In this document: positions 19,638-29,223 of the stretch, in pieces | Layout of the letters: each line of letters opens with the position of its first letter | How positions within the stretch are numbered: position 1 is the stretch's first letter | Origin: Metabacillus lacus | GTDB taxonomy: Bacteria; Bacillota; Bacilli; Bacillales; Bacillaceae | Assembly (NCBI RefSeq): GCF_009674805.1 | Contig: NZ_WKKI01000024.1 | Span: 1-55,537 of the forward strand | Reading direction: 5' to 3' | DNA: 55,537 nucleotides | Position numbers and translations under genes: made by a program | Notes under the pieces: generated by a model | Database searches by the model: none | What the model was told of the DNA's origin: nothing | Seen by the model: only the letters and a program-made list of their open reading frames with translations

Positions 19638-20014
19638 TGAAAAAGGTAGAAACAAAAGAGGCACCTCAAGCAATAGGGCCATATTCACAGGGTGTGATAG
19701 CGAACAACCTTTTCTACAGTTCCGGCCAGATTCCGTTAACACCCCAGGGCGAAATGGTAACAGGAAGCATCTCTGATCAGACACATCAAGTATTTTCAAA
19801 CCTTAAGGCTGTATTATCAGCAGCAGGGTCATCATTTGAAGGTGTTATAAAAACAACTGTTTTCCTAAAAGATATGAACGATTTTCAGGAATTCAACGAA
19901 GTGTACCAGCAGTACTTTACAACTCATCAGCCTGCCCGTTCATGTGTTGAAGTTGCGCGGCTGCCCAAGGATGCGCTTGTTGAAATTGAATTAATAGCAA
20001 TCGCTGGTAAATAA
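19634..20014 (+). CDS. ridA: RidA family enamine/imine deaminase (YabJ)
   Basis: The 126-residue YjgF/YER057c/UK114 protein hydrolyses reactive 2-aminoacrylate-type enamines released by PLP enzymes. AIGPYSQGV (about 12-20) and the active-site arginine in [20 protein letters not shown] (about 98-117) are present. Start ATG 19634 overlaps the purR stop (ATGA), with AGGGGGAG upstream; the adjacent ATG 19637 is also possible. In B. subtilis yabJ is co-transcribed with purR and affects purine gene control. Confidence 0.94.
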   Translation: MMKKVETKEAPQAIGPYSQGVIANNLFYSSGQIPLTPQGEMVTGSISDQTHQVFSNLKAVLSAAGSSFEGVIKTTVFLKDMNDFQEFNEVYQQYFTTHQPARSCVEVARLPKDALVEIELIAIAGK

Positions 20015-20056
20015 ATCGGCCTTTTCCCTAATATTTGAAAAAAGTTTTCCGCAATT

Positions 20057-20083
20057 GCAGGAAAATAAAAACATTAGTTGAAT
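20057..20083 (+). promoter_or_regulatory. Sigma-H promoter of spoVG
   Basis: GCAGGAAAAT (20057-20066) and TTGAAT (20078-20083) fit the sigma-H hexamers RnAGGAwww and nGAAT with about 12 bp between. The region around is AT-rich, as at the B. subtilis spoVG promoter, where AbrB binds. Confidence 0.7.
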
Positions 20084-20127
20084 ATTTAAACTAAAGTTTT
20101 TTCATTTGGGAAAAGGTGGTGAACATA

Positions 20128-20424
20128 ATGGAAGTAACAGACGTAAGATTACGCCGCGTAAACACCGAAGGACGCATGAGAGCAATTGCTTCAATCACGC
20201 TGGATCATGAATTTGTCGTTCATGATATCCGTGTTATTGACGGAAATAATGGCTTATTTGTAGCAATGCCAAGCAAAAGAACTCCTGATGGAGAATTCCG
20301 CGATATTGCACACCCGATTAATTCGAATACCCGCGGAAAAATTCAAGATGCTGTTTTAGCAGAATATCACCGTTTAGGTGAACTTGAAGAAGTGATGGAA
20401 TTTGAAGAAGCGGGAGCTTCATAA
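20128..20424 (+). CDS. spoVG: SpoVG, site-specific RNA/DNA-binding regulator
   Basis: The 98-residue protein keeps the SpoVG core [18 protein letters not shown] (2-19), [14 protein letters not shown] and [18 protein letters not shown]. SpoVG is a nucleic-acid-binding regulator that affects asymmetric division and cortex formation. ATG 20128 has AAAGGTGGTGA upstream; the 20116 frame start is inside this site. A sigma-H promoter and a strong terminator make it monocistronic. Confidence 0.96.
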   Translation: MEVTDVRLRRVNTEGRMRAIASITLDHEFVVHDIRVIDGNNGLFVAMPSKRTPDGEFRDIAHPINSNTRGKIQDAVLAEYHRLGELEEVMEFEEAGAS

Positions 20425-20436
20425 TAATAGAAAAAG

Positions 20437-20473
20437 AGCTCTGCGGGGGTTACTCTGCAGGGCTTTTTTTTTT
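20437..20473 (+). terminator. spoVG terminator
   Basis: AGCTCTGC (20437-20444) pairs with GCAGGGCT (20457-20464) with one G-U, followed by about nine Ts. Confidence 0.85.
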
Positions 20474-20625
20474 GATACATAAGATTCATCAATTAAAAAA
20501 TAAAATATGATAGGATAAAGCAGAAGCTGTTGTGCTGAAAGGTGCAGAGCTGCAGGAAAAATTTATAAATAGCATTACATTTTAAAGAGGAGATAAATGA
20601 AAATCAAGTACTTTTAAGTGTTTCC

Positions 20626-20654
20626 TTGAAAAAAAACTGATTTTGAGATATATT
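20626..20654 (+). promoter_or_regulatory. glmU promoter
   Basis: TTGAAA (20626-20631), 17 bp, TATATT (20649-20654), 34 bp before the glmU ATG. The 214-bp gap before glmU contains only this and a six-codon frame with ribosome-binding site at 20597-20617. Confidence 0.65.
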
Positions 20655-20688
20655 TTACATGGATAAATAGGGATATGGAGGCCTGTAC

Positions 20689-22065
20689 ATGAACAATCGC
20701 TATGCAGTCATTTTAGCCGCTGGACAAGGTACCAGAATGAAATCTAAATTATATAAAGTTCTTCATCCTGTTTGTGGAAAACCAATGGTTCAGCACGTAG
20801 TAGATGAAGTTTCAAAGCTTGATCTTGAAAAAATCGTGACAGTTGTAGGCCATGGAGCAGAGATTGTAAAGGAACAGCTGGGCAGTGCAAGCGAGTACGC
20901 TCTTCAAAGCGAGCAGTTAGGCACAGCACACGCCGTCATGCAGGCTGCGGATTTTCTTGAAGGGCAAGAGGGCACGACGATCGTCATTTGCGGCGACACG
21001 CCTCTGATTACTTCAGACACGATGAAAGAACTGCTAAGCCATCATGCTGAGACAGGGGCTATGGCAACGATTCTGACAGCCAAAGCTGAAGATCCTGCTG
21101 GATACGGCAGGGTAGTGAGAAACAGCGAAGGCCATGTCGAAAAAATTGTTGAGCATAAAGACGCAAGTACAGAAGAGCATAAGATTGATGAAATTAATAC
21201 AGGTACATATTGCTTTGACAATAAACAGTTATTTGATGCCTTAAAAAATGTATCCAATGAGAATGTTCAGGGTGAGTACTACCTTCCGGATGTAATTGAA
21301 ATCCTGAAAAATGGCGGAGAAATCGTATCTGCTTATCAGACGCCTCTTTTTGAGGAAACACTCGGTGTAAATGACCGTTTAGCACTGTCTCAGGCAGAAA
21401 AAACGATGAGAAAGAGAATTAATGCAGGGCACATGAAAAATGGCGTAACCCTCATTGATCCCGAGCAGACTTACATTTCATCTGACGCGGTTATTGGAAG
21501 GGATACTGTCATCTATCCGGGGACTGTTCTGGAAGGAAAGGTTTCCATTGGGGAAGACTGTATCATTGGATCAGGCACAGAAATAAAAGACAGCAGTATC
21601 GGCAGCATGACAGCCGTCAAACAATCTGTTGTACACGACAGTGAAATTGGAAATAATGTAGCTATCGGACCATTTGCACATATCCGCCCGCTTTCCAGCA
21701 TTTCTGATGATGTGAAAATCGGCAATTTTGTGGAAGTGAAAAAATCGACTATGGGTACAGGCAGCAAAGCATCCCACTTGAGCTACATCGGCGATGCAGA
21801 AATTGGTTCAGACGTAAACCTGGGCTGCGGATCTATCACGGTTAATTATGATGGAAAAAACAAACATCTTACCAAAGTAGGAGACGGAGCTTTCATAGGA
21901 TGCAACTCAAATCTTGTGGCACCTGTCACAATTGGCGAGGGTGCATACGTTGCTGCAGGTTCCACAATTGTGGAAGATGTTCCAGGCAAAGCTTTGTCTA
22001 TTGCCAGAGCAAGGCAAGTAACAAAAGAAGATTATGTAGACCGGTTAAACTTAAATAAAAAATAG
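20689..22065 (+). CDS. glmU: Bifunctional GlcN-1-P acetyltransferase / UDP-GlcNAc pyrophosphorylase
   Basis: The 458-residue enzyme makes UDP-N-acetylglucosamine for peptidoglycan and teichoic acids. The N-terminal uridyltransferase domain has the nucleotide loop [11 protein letters not shown] (about 9-19), GDTPL and NTGTY. From about 252 a left-handed beta helix of hexapeptide repeats carries the acetyl-CoA site ([19 protein letters not shown] near 404-422). Length is normal. The ATG follows GGAGGCC. prs starts 22 bp downstream. Confidence 0.96.
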   Translation: MNNRYAVILAAGQGTRMKSKLYKVLHPVCGKPMVQHVVDEVSKLDLEKIVTVVGHGAEIVKEQLGSASEYALQSEQLGTAHAVMQAADFLEGQEGTTIVICGDTPLITSDTMKELLSHHAETGAMATILTAKAEDPAGYGRVVRNSEGHVEKIVEHKDASTEEHKIDEINTGTYCFDNKQLFDALKNVSNENVQGEYYLPDVIEILKNGGEIVSAYQTPLFEETLGVNDRLALSQAEKTMRKRINAGHMKNGVTLIDPEQTYISSDAVIGRDTVIYPGTVLEGKVSIGEDCIIGSGTEIKDSSIGSMTAVKQSVVHDSEIGNNVAIGPFAHIRPLSSISDDVKIGNFVEVKKSTMGTGSKASHLSYIGDAEIGSDVNLGCGSITVNYDGKNKHLTKVGDGAFIGCNSNLVAPVTIGEGAYVAAGSTIVEDVPGKALSIARARQVTKEDYVDRLNLNKK

Positions 22066-22087
22066 TTATGTGGAGGGCCCTTACAAA

Positions 22088-23041
22088 ATGGCTAATCGTT
22101 ATGGTGATTCAAATCTGAAAATCTTTTCTCTAAATTCCAATCCCGGCCTCGCTAAAGAAATTGCTGATGTGGTGGGAGTGGACCTCGGGAAATGCTCTGT
22201 CACAAGGTTCAGTGACGGTGAGATCCAAATTAATATAGAGGAAAGCATCCGCGGCTGCGATGTGTTTATTATTCAGTCTACAAGCGGCCCGGTAAATGAG
22301 CATCTGATGGAACTGTTGATCATGATCGATGCTTTAAAGAGAGCCTCTGCCAAAACCATCAATATCGTGATGCCTTATTACGGATATGCCCGCCAGGACA
22401 GGAAAGCAAGAGCGCGCGAACCGATTACAGCAAAACTGGTTGCAAATCTTCTTGAGACAGCCGGAGCACAGCGTGTCATCACTCTTGATCTGCATGCCCC
22501 TCAAATACAGGGCTTCTTTGATATCCTGATTGACCATCTAATGGGTGTGCCAATCCTTGCAGACTACTTTGGAGAAAAAAATCTGGATGACATCGTAATT
22601 GTTTCTCCAGATCACGGTGGAGTAACAAGAGCGCGAAAGCTGGCAGACAGGCTGAAAGCGCCTATTGCTATTATTGATAAGCGCAGACCGCGCCCGAATG
22701 TAGCAGAGGTAATGAACATCGTCGGTAATATTGAAGGAAAAACTGCTATTTTGATTGATGATATTATTGACACTGCCGGAACAATTTCTCTTGCTGCAAA
22801 TGCATTGATTGATAACGGGGCACGTGAAGTTTATGCCTGCTGTTCTCATCCTGTTCTCTCAGGGCCGGCAATTGACCGAATTCAAAACTCTATGATCAAG
22901 GAACTGGTTGTAACCAATTCAATCATTCTTGCAGAGGAAAAGAAAATTGATAAAATCAAGCAGCTTTCTGTTGCACCGTTAATTGGGGAAGCGATTATTC
23001 GTGTGCACGAAGAGCAGTCTGTCAGCACCCTGTTCGATTAA
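22088..23041 (+). CDS. prs: Ribose-phosphate pyrophosphokinase (PRPP synthase)
   Basis: The 317-residue class I enzyme makes PRPP from ribose 5-phosphate and ATP for nucleotides, His and Trp. It has the catalytic flexible-loop region [17 protein letters not shown], the divalent-metal site [18 protein letters not shown], and the PRPP loop DDIIDTAGT (224-232). I use ATG 22088 with TGGAGGGC upstream; the in-frame ATG 22070 lies in that site. Residue 147 is Leu (GFFDIL) where homologues I know have Pro. Confidence 0.96.
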   Translation: MANRYGDSNLKIFSLNSNPGLAKEIADVVGVDLGKCSVTRFSDGEIQINIEESIRGCDVFIIQSTSGPVNEHLMELLIMIDALKRASAKTINIVMPYYGYARQDRKARAREPITAKLVANLLETAGAQRVITLDLHAPQIQGFFDILIDHLMGVPILADYFGEKNLDDIVIVSPDHGGVTRARKLADRLKAPIAIIDKRRPRPNVAEVMNIVGNIEGKTAILIDDIIDTAGTISLAANALIDNGAREVYACCSHPVLSGPAIDRIQNSMIKELVVTNSIILAEEKKIDKIKQLSVAPLIGEAIIRVHEEQSVSTLFD

Positions 23042-23079
23042 TAAAAGTTTACAGCCTGCCTCTGCTTTTGTGCTGTGAC

Positions 23080-23106
23080 GTTTAGATCACCTATGATATG
23101 GGGAAT
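23080..23106 (+). promoter_or_regulatory. Likely sigma-B promoter of ctc
   Basis: GTTTAG (23080-23085) and GGGAAT (23101-23106) with 15 bp between resemble the sigma-B consensus GTTTAA / GGGTAT. ctc is a classical sigma-B gene in B. subtilis. Confidence 0.55.
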
Positions 23107-23144
23107 TATGAGAGAGAGTAACTTTAACATAGGATGGTGTTATT

Positions 23145-23768
23145 ATGGCAGTTACAATTAAAGCTAAAGGCAGAAATGAATTTACCAGCTCAGCTAAACG
23201 TGAGATTAGAGAACAGGGTCTGGTGCCGGCTGTGATCTACGGTAAAAAAGTTGACAGTCAATCTATTGCTGTAGATAGTATCGAGCTTCTTAAAACGTTG
23301 AGAGACGAAGGCAGAAATGCAATACTTCATATCGAGGTAGACGGGAAAACACATCCTGTCATGATGACTGATATGCAGAGAGATCCTTTAAAAAATGAAT
23401 TGGTCCACGCAGACTTTCTAGTGGTTGACATGGGAGCCGAAACTGAGGTAACAGTACCAGTTAACCTGACAGGAGACGCTCAAGGTGTCAAAGATGGAGG
23501 TGTTCTGCAGCAGGCCATTCATGAACTTTCTGTGAAAGCAAAGCCTGCTGATATCCCGCAAACCATTGATGTTGACATCACTTCTCTTGATGTAAATGAA
23601 ACAATTACTGTAAAAGATGTAAAAGTTACAGGGAATTACTCCATTACACAGGAAGAAGATGAGGTAATTGCATCCATTCTTCCTCCAAGACAGGAAGAGG
23701 AGATCGATTCAGGTGAAGAACAGGAACCAGGCCAGCCTGAAAATGAGGAAGGCCGGGAAGAAGCATAA
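23145..23768 (+). CDS. ctc: General stress protein Ctc, ribosomal protein bL25 family
   Basis: The 207-residue protein has an N-terminal L25 5S-rRNA-binding domain (about 1-90, with VPAVIYGKKVDSQSIAV and HADFLVVDM) and a C-terminal TL5-type beta domain. It ends in an acidic glutamate-rich tail (from about 182) typical of Ctc. It binds 5S rRNA in the 50S subunit, mainly under stress. It follows prs by about 100 bp with its own sigma-B-like promoter. A hairpin terminator follows. Confidence 0.93.
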   Translation: MAVTIKAKGRNEFTSSAKREIREQGLVPAVIYGKKVDSQSIAVDSIELLKTLRDEGRNAILHIEVDGKTHPVMMTDMQRDPLKNELVHADFLVVDMGAETEVTVPVNLTGDAQGVKDGGVLQQAIHELSVKAKPADIPQTIDVDITSLDVNETITVKDVKVTGNYSITQEEDEVIASILPPRQEEEIDSGEEQEPGQPENEEGREEA

Positions 23769-23780
23769 ATAGATACAGGG

Positions 23781-23807
23781 CGTAACCGTCAGCGGTTACG
23801 TCTTTTC
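23781..23807 (+). terminator. ctc terminator
   Basis: CGTAACC (23781-23787), loop GTCAGC, GGTTACG (23794-23800), then TCTTTTC. Confidence 0.65.
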
Positions 23808-23877
23808 TGCTAAATAAAAGTTTCAGCTTCTGCTCAGCAGGACGGGGGAAGCATATTTGCTATTGGAGGACTATTGA

Positions 23878-24435
23878 ATGAAATTAATTGTAGGGCTTGG
23901 CAACCCTGGCAAACAATATGAATCAACAAGACATAATGTAGGCTTTTTGGTCATTGACGAGCTGTCAAAGCAGCTCCATATTCCACTTGATAAATCCAAG
24001 TTTAATGGTATCTACGGCATTGGCAATATTGCTGGAGAAAAGGTCATTCTGGCAAAGCCATTAACCTATATGAATCTGTCGGGAGAGTGTGTACGCCCCC
24101 TTATGGATTATTACCAAATCAGCACAGAAGACCTGGCAGTCATTTATGATGATTTGGATTTGCCTGCAGGCAGGCTCCGCCTCCGTACAAAAGGGAGCGC
24201 AGGAGGCCACAATGGAATTAAGTCGCTGATTCAGCATTTGCAGACGCAGGAGTTTAAGCGGATTCGAATCGGCATAGACAGGCCGCCTGCAGGAATGAAG
24301 GTGCCTGATTACGTTCTCGGAAGGTTTCAAGGCGAGGATATCGAATCTATAGAGGAAGTAATTAAAAAGTCAGCCTCTGCATGCGAGGAATGGATTCAAA
24401 AACCGTTTCTGACAGTGATGAATGAGTATAATTGA
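23878..24435 (+). CDS. pth: Peptidyl-tRNA hydrolase (SpoVC)
   Basis: The 185-residue hydrolase recycles peptidyl-tRNAs dropped from ribosomes. [18 protein letters not shown] (6-23) includes the catalytic His20, and [14 protein letters not shown] plus [13 protein letters not shown] are the second and third signatures. ATG 23878 has TTGGAGGA upstream. In B. subtilis the gene was first named spoVC, since a mutant blocked sporulation. fin follows after 66 bp. Confidence 0.96.
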   Translation: MKLIVGLGNPGKQYESTRHNVGFLVIDELSKQLHIPLDKSKFNGIYGIGNIAGEKVILAKPLTYMNLSGECVRPLMDYYQISTEDLAVIYDDLDLPAGRLRLRTKGSAGGHNGIKSLIQHLQTQEFKRIRIGIDRPPAGMKVPDYVLGRFQGEDIESIEEVIKKSASACEEWIQKPFLTVMNEYN

Positions 24436-24445
24436 CTCAGATAAA

Positions 24446-24475
24446 GTATAAAAATGCCTGCAAGGGGCCATACTG
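24446..24475 (+). promoter_or_regulatory. Sigma-F promoter of fin
   Basis: GTATA (24446-24450), exactly 15 bp, GGCCATACTG (24466-24475). This fits GYWTA-N15-GGNRANAHTR at all but one specified position. Confidence 0.7.
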
Positions 24476-24501
24476 TAAAAAAACCTTGCAGGAGGACTTT
24501 T

Positions 24502-24732
24502 ATGGCACTGCATTATCACTGCCGCCACTGCGGTGTAAAGGTAGGCACACTACAGCAGTCTGCGGTTCACAGCGAAGAACTGGGCTTGCACCAGCTCTCT
24601 CCACAGGAACGGCAGGAAATGGTCTCTTATTCTGATGACGGGCACATTCATATTCAAACAATATGTGAGGACTGCCAGGAGGCATTAGAAAGAAATCCGG
24701 ATTTGCACCAACATGAAAAATTCATACATTAA
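24502..24732 (+). CDS. fin: Anti-sigma-F factor Fin (YabK)
   Basis: The 76-residue zinc protein Fin (Usfa) helps switch the forespore from sigma-F to sigma-G by inhibiting sigma-F RNA polymerase. Two zinc pairs are seen, CRHC (7-10) and CEDC (55-58). The conserved ends are MALHYHCRHCGVKVG and EALERNPDLHQHEKFIH. ATG 24502 follows GCAGGAGGA; the 24454 frame start has no site and would lie just after the promoter -35. A sigma-F promoter and a terminator flank it. Confidence 0.93.
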   Translation: MALHYHCRHCGVKVGTLQQSAVHSEELGLHQLSPQERQEMVSYSDDGHIHIQTICEDCQEALERNPDLHQHEKFIH

Positions 24733-24734
24733 AC

Positions 24735-24763
24735 TGCTTTGGCCGGTGAACCAAAGCATTTTT
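24735..24763 (+). terminator. fin terminator
   Basis: TGCTTTGG (24735-24742), 8-nt loop, CCAAAGCA (24751-24758), then Ts. Confidence 0.85.
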
Positions 24764-24832
24764 CAATGTGCTGCTTTTTAACATGATAGAAAACAGAGAA
24801 AAAGTGTTTTTATAGAGAAGGGAGGGTTCAGC

Positions 24833-27800
24833 TTGAGAAGTTTGAAAAACTATTTTCATTCAAATGATGATTTTCAGACGGTGGTAACCGGCATTAAAGA
24901 AGGTCTTTCAGAACAGCTTGTAGCCGGACTGTCCGGTTCAGCAAGAACTGTTTTTGCGGGAGCCCTGTACAAAGATATTAACAAACCGATACTGGTCGTC
25001 ACTCATAACCTTTATCAGGCGCAAAAGGTATACGAAGACCTGAGCAGCCTGCTTGGTGAAAAGGTTTATCTTTATCCTGTGAATGAGCTGATATCTTCTG
25101 AGATCGCAATTGCCAGCCCTGAATTGAAGGCTCAGCGAGTTGAAGTGCTGAATGCACTGATCGGCAATGAAAACCTGGTGGTAGTTACACCTATTGCTGC
25201 ATTGAGAAGAATACTTCCTCCAAAGGAGCTTTGGCAAAGCAGCAAGCGGAGAATACAAACAGGAGACGACCTGGATCATGAGGAGTTTGCCCTCTGGCTG
25301 ATTTCCACAGGCTATGTTCGGACAGATATGGTTGCTTCTCCTGGCGAATTCAGTATTAGAGGCGGTATTATCGATATTTATCCTCTCACTGAGGAATATC
25401 CCATAAGAATTGAACTGTTTGATGTTGAAATTGATTCTATCAGGCAATTCGACAGCGAGGATCAGCGATCAATACAAATGCTGAAAGAGATAGAAATCGG
25501 ACCTGCCGAAGAGCTTCTTGTCCAGCCTTCACATGTGGAAAGGGGTATTGAAGAACTGGAAAAGGGCCTCTCAAGGTCACTGAAGAAATTAAAGGATGAA
25601 AAACAAAAAGAGATTCTCCTTGAAAATATAAAAGAAGAAATAGACCTTCTTGAAAATGGCCAAATCACCCAAAGCATGTTTAAATATCTTTCGTTTTTCT
25701 ATGAGAGCTCTGCTAGTTTGCTAGATTATTTCCCTCGGGAAACGCTTGTGCTGATTGACGAAGTAAGCCGGGTGCTCGAGGTGAATGAACAGCTTGAAAG
25801 GGAAGAAGCTGACTGGTATGTAAGCTTGCTGGAGGATGGAAAAATTGTACACGATGTAAAGCTTTCAAACAAGTATTCAGATGTGATCTCCAGAAAGAAG
25901 CATTCAATTCTCTACCTGTCTTTATTTTTAAGGCATGTACCGCACACCAGTCCGGAAAACATTTTGAATATATCCTGTAAGCAGATGCAGAATTTTCATG
26001 GGCAGATGCATGTGCTGAAAGGAGAAGCAGAACGCTGGAAAAAGGCCAAAACTGCTGTCGTTTTCCTCGGAGCCAATAAAGACAGGGTAAAAAAGCTGGA
26101 ACAGGTACTGAACGACTATGAAATCACCGCAAGCTATATCAAGCCTGGAGAACAGCTTACTCCGGGTAAGCTTCACATTATGGAAGGTGACCTTCAGACA
26201 GGATTTGAGCTGCCGCTGCAGCACCTTGCTGTGATCACCGAAGAAGAACTGTTCAGAAAGCGTGTAAAAAAACAGCCGCGAAAGCAAAAGCTTACAAATG
26301 CTGAAAGAATAAAAAGCTATTCAGAGCTTGAAGTAGGGGATTATGTTGTCCATATTAACCATGGAATCGGGAAATATCTCGGAATTGAAACCCTTGAAAT
26401 AAACGGCATTCATAAGGATTACCTTAACATCCGTTATCATGGAGACGACAAGCTGTACGTTCCTGTCGAACAAATTGACCAGGTTCAGAAATACGTAGGC
26501 TCAGAAGGAAAAGAGCCGAAAATCTACAAGCTGGGCGGAAGTGACTGGAAAAGGGTTAAGAAGAAGGTTGAATCTTCTGTACAGGATATTGCCGATGACC
26601 TGATCAAGCTGTACGCAGAGCGCGAGGCGAGCGTGGGTTATGGCTTTTCTCCTGATGGTGAAATGCAGAGAGAATTTGAATCAGCGTTTCCATATCAGGA
26701 AACAGAAGATCAGCTTCGATCCATTCATGAAATTAAAAAGGATATGGAAAGAGGCCGCCCTATGGACAGGCTTCTGTGCGGTGATGTAGGCTATGGTAAA
26801 ACAGAAGTAGCAATCAGGGCCGCCTTTAAGGCAATCGCCGATGGAAAACAAGCGGCTCTCCTGGTTCCGACCACCATTCTGGCACAGCAGCATTTTGAAA
26901 CGATCAGGGAAAGATATCAGGAGTATCCAATCAATATTGGCCTGCTCAGCCGATTTCGTTCCCGAAAAGAAATCAATGAAACAGTTAAAGGTCTGAAAGA
27001 AGGCACGGTGGACATTGTAATCGGTACCCACAGGCTTTTGTCAAAAGACATCATTTACAAGGATCTGGGCCTGCTGATCATCGATGAAGAACAAAGATTC
27101 GGAGTGACCCATAAGGAAAAAATTAAACAAATGAAAGCGAATGTAGACGTGCTTACACTGACTGCAACACCTATTCCGCGGACACTGCATATGTCCATGC
27201 TGGGGGTAAGAGATTTGTCAGTCATCGAAACGCCGCCAGAAAACAGGTTCCCTGTTCAGACATATGTTGCTGAATATAATGGCGGACTGGTAAAAGAAGC
27301 AATTGAGCGTGAGCTGTCCAGAGGCGGGCAAATCTACTTCCTGTACAACCGGGTAGAAGATATTGACCGGAAAGCACAGGAGATTTCTTCGTTGGTTCCT
27401 GATGCCAGGGTAACGTATGCACATGGGAAGATGACGGAGAATGAGCTTGAATCTGTTATGCTGAATTTCCTGGAGGGCCAGTCTGATGTTTTGGTCAGCA
27501 CCACCATTATAGAAACGGGCGTCGATATTCCCAATGTAAATACTCTGATTGTCCATGATGCGGATAAAATGGGACTTTCCCAGCTGTACCAGCTCAGAGG
27601 GCGTGTCGGGCGTTCCAACCGTGTCGCATATGCTTATTTTACTTACCGGAAAGACAAAGTCTTAACAGAAGTAGCAGAAAGGCGCCTTCAAGCCATTAAA
27701 GAATTCACAGAGCTTGGTTCAGGCTTTAAGATTGCAATGAGAGATTTGTCTATCAGGGGAGCAGGAAACCTGCTCGGTGCACAGCAGCATGGATTTATTG

Positions 27801-28360
27801 ATTCTGTCGGGTTTGATCTTTACTCTCAGATGCTGAAAGAAGCGATTGAAGAGAGAAAGCCGGATGCTCCTAAGGAAAAGCCGTTTGAAGTGGAGCTTGA
27901 CTTGGAGATTGATGCATACCTGCCTGAATCCTACATTTCTGACGGCAGGCAGAAAATTGATATGTACAAACGCTTTAAACATATATCTTCCTTAAAGGAA
28001 ATTGAAGAGCTTCAGGAAGAAATGGTCGACCGTTTCGGTGATTATCCGGCAGAGGCAGGCGCATTGTTTAAGGCAGCTGAAATGAAAGTGTATGCCGTTC
28101 AGGAACGGATTGAAACGATCAAGCAGGAAAAAGAGCAGGTGAACCTGCTGGTATCAGAAGAATACAGCAATCGTATCGACGGACATAAACTCTTCCAATT
28201 CTCAACTAAATATGGCAGAAAAGTAGGTCTTGGAATGGACGGGAAGAGACTTAAGATTACTGTGCAAATCAAGAAGAGCCAGCAAGATGAATGGGTAGGA
28301 ACCGTATTGGATCTGCTTCAAAATTTATATAAAGTAAAAAAAGAAGAATTTGCCCATTAA
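24833..28360 (+). CDS. mfd: Transcription-repair coupling factor Mfd
   Basis: The 1175-residue translocase pushes or removes RNA polymerase stalled at DNA lesions and recruits UvrA. In order are the UvrB-like N-terminal module, an RNA-polymerase-interaction domain ([16 protein letters not shown] near 503-518), and helicase domains with Walker A GDVGYGKT (650-657) and the DEEQ box (751-754). [16 protein letters not shown] (motif VI) and the TRCF C-terminal domain follow. The start is TTG 24833 with GGGAGGGT upstream. Length is normal. It is also tied to carbon catabolite control in Bacillus. Confidence 0.97.
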   Translation: MRSLKNYFHSNDDFQTVVTGIKEGLSEQLVAGLSGSARTVFAGALYKDINKPILVVTHNLYQAQKVYEDLSSLLGEKVYLYPVNELISSEIAIASPELKAQRVEVLNALIGNENLVVVTPIAALRRILPPKELWQSSKRRIQTGDDLDHEEFALWLISTGYVRTDMVASPGEFSIRGGIIDIYPLTEEYPIRIELFDVEIDSIRQFDSEDQRSIQMLKEIEIGPAEELLVQPSHVERGIEELEKGLSRSLKKLKDEKQKEILLENIKEEIDLLENGQITQSMFKYLSFFYESSASLLDYFPRETLVLIDEVSRVLEVNEQLEREEADWYVSLLEDGKIVHDVKLSNKYSDVISRKKHSILYLSLFLRHVPHTSPENILNISCKQMQNFHGQMHVLKGEAERWKKAKTAVVFLGANKDRVKKLEQVLNDYEITASYIKPGEQLTPGKLHIMEGDLQTGFELPLQHLAVITEEELFRKRVKKQPRKQKLTNAERIKSYSELEVGDYVVHINHGIGKYLGIETLEINGIHKDYLNIRYHGDDKLYVPVEQIDQVQKYVGSEGKEPKIYKLGGSDWKRVKKKVESSVQDIADDLIKLYAEREASVGYGFSPDGEMQREFESAFPYQETEDQLRSIHEIKKDMERGRPMDRLLCGDVGYGKTEVAIRAAFKAIADGKQAALLVPTTILAQQHFETIRERYQEYPINIGLLSRFRSRKEINETVKGLKEGTVDIVIGTHRLLSKDIIYKDLGLLIIDEEQRFGVTHKEKIKQMKANVDVLTLTATPIPRTLHMSMLGVRDLSVIETPPENRFPVQTYVAEYNGGLVKEAIERELSRGGQIYFLYNRVEDIDRKAQEISSLVPDARVTYAHGKMTENELESVMLNFLEGQSDVLVSTTIIETGVDIPNVNTLIVHDADKMGLSQLYQLRGRVGRSNRVAYAYFTYRKDKVLTEVAERRLQAIKEFTELGSGFKIAMRDLSIRGAGNLLGAQQHGFIDSVGFDLYSQMLKEAIEERKPDAPKEKPFEVELDLEIDAYLPESYISDGRQKIDMYKRFKHISSLKEIEELQEEMVDRFGDYPAEAGALFKAAEMKVYAVQERIETIKQEKEQVNLLVSEEYSNRIDGHKLFQFSTKYGRKVGLGMDGKRLKITVQIKKSQQDEWVGTVLDLLQNLYKVKKEEFAH

Positions 28361-28436
28361 GGGTTTGCTGCAAGGCCTCATTGGCTATGCTGTTAAGGGA
28401 TATTTACTCTTCATCGGAAAAATTCACAAACACTGC

Positions 28437-28465
28437 GTATAGAAACAGTGTTGTGTTAGATACTA
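28437..28465 (+). promoter_or_regulatory. Sigma-G promoter of spoVT
   Basis: GTATA (28437-28441), 17 bp, GATACTA (28459-28465), one base from the sigma-G -10 CATACTA. spoVT is a sigma-G gene in B. subtilis. Confidence 0.65.
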
Positions 28466-28555
28466 GGTTTAACATTGGTGATTGTTGCAAGTTTATGGCA
28501 ATGTCTGCAGCAAACATCAACAACAAATCATCCGATGAAAGAGAGGCACCACTAG

Positions 28556-29092
28556 ATGAAAGCAACTGGAATAGTTCGTCGCATTGATGATTTAGGGCGT
28601 GTGGTCATCCCAAAAGAAATCAGGAGGACACTGCGCATCCGTGAAGGAGATCCTTTAGAAATATTCGTAGATCGCGACGGTGAAGTAATCCTGAAAAAAT
28701 ACTCGCCAATCAGTGAACTGGGCGATTTTGCAAAAGAATACGCAGATGCTTTGTATGACAGCCTGGGCCATCCAGTACTGATCTGTGACAGAGATACATT
28801 TATAGCTGTTTCAGGAGGCTCGAAAAAAGAGTACATGAATAAGAGCATCAGTGATGTGATTGAAAAAGCCATGGAAGAACGTTCCTCCGTTCTTGAAACG
28901 ACCGGCGGAGATGTTCAGCTGGCTGAAGGATTGACAGAGGAGCTGAAATCTTATACTGTAGGGCCGATTGTTGCCAACGGCGATCCGATTGGTGCAGTAG
29001 TGATTTCTTCCAAAGAGTCAGTGCTTAGCGAAGTGGAACACAAAGCAGTAGAAACAGCTGCGGGCTTTCTTGCCAGACAAATGGAACATTAA
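28556..29092 (+). CDS. spoVT: Stage V sporulation regulator SpoVT
   Basis: The 178-residue regulator joins an AbrB-like DNA-binding domain (MKATGIVRRIDDLGRVVIPK at 1-20) to a C-terminal GAF domain (about 55-178). It tunes sigma-G genes in the forespore, including SASP and germination genes. It is a paralogue of the abrB product at 8672-8953. The ATG follows AGAGAGGCACC. It sits behind a sigma-G promoter and before a hairpin. Confidence 0.96.
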   Translation: MKATGIVRRIDDLGRVVIPKEIRRTLRIREGDPLEIFVDRDGEVILKKYSPISELGDFAKEYADALYDSLGHPVLICDRDTFIAVSGGSKKEYMNKSISDVIEKAMEERSSVLETTGGDVQLAEGLTEELKSYTVGPIVANGDPIGAVVISSKESVLSEVEHKAVETAAGFLARQMEH

Positions 29093-29120
29093 GACTGGTT
29101 TTCATACTTTTATACTCTGC

Positions 29121-29152
29121 AAAAGGGGCAGCACTCGCTGTCCTTTTTCATT
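29121..29152 (+). terminator. Probable spoVT terminator
   Basis: AAAAGGGGCAGC faces GCTGTCCTTTT across ACTC, with one bulge and one G-U, then CATTTTT. Confidence 0.6.
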
Positions 29153-29176
29153 TTTACAAATGCAGCGGAAGCAGTG

Positions 29177-29185
29177 TGATATAAT
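29177..29185 (+). promoter_or_regulatory. Extended -10 promoter of yabM
   Basis: TGA followed by TATAAT (29180-29185), 38 bp before the yabM start; no good -35. Confidence 0.45.
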
Positions 29186-29223
29186 TAGGTGCGTTATGTT
29201 CAATGATGGAGGGAGAAAGTAAG

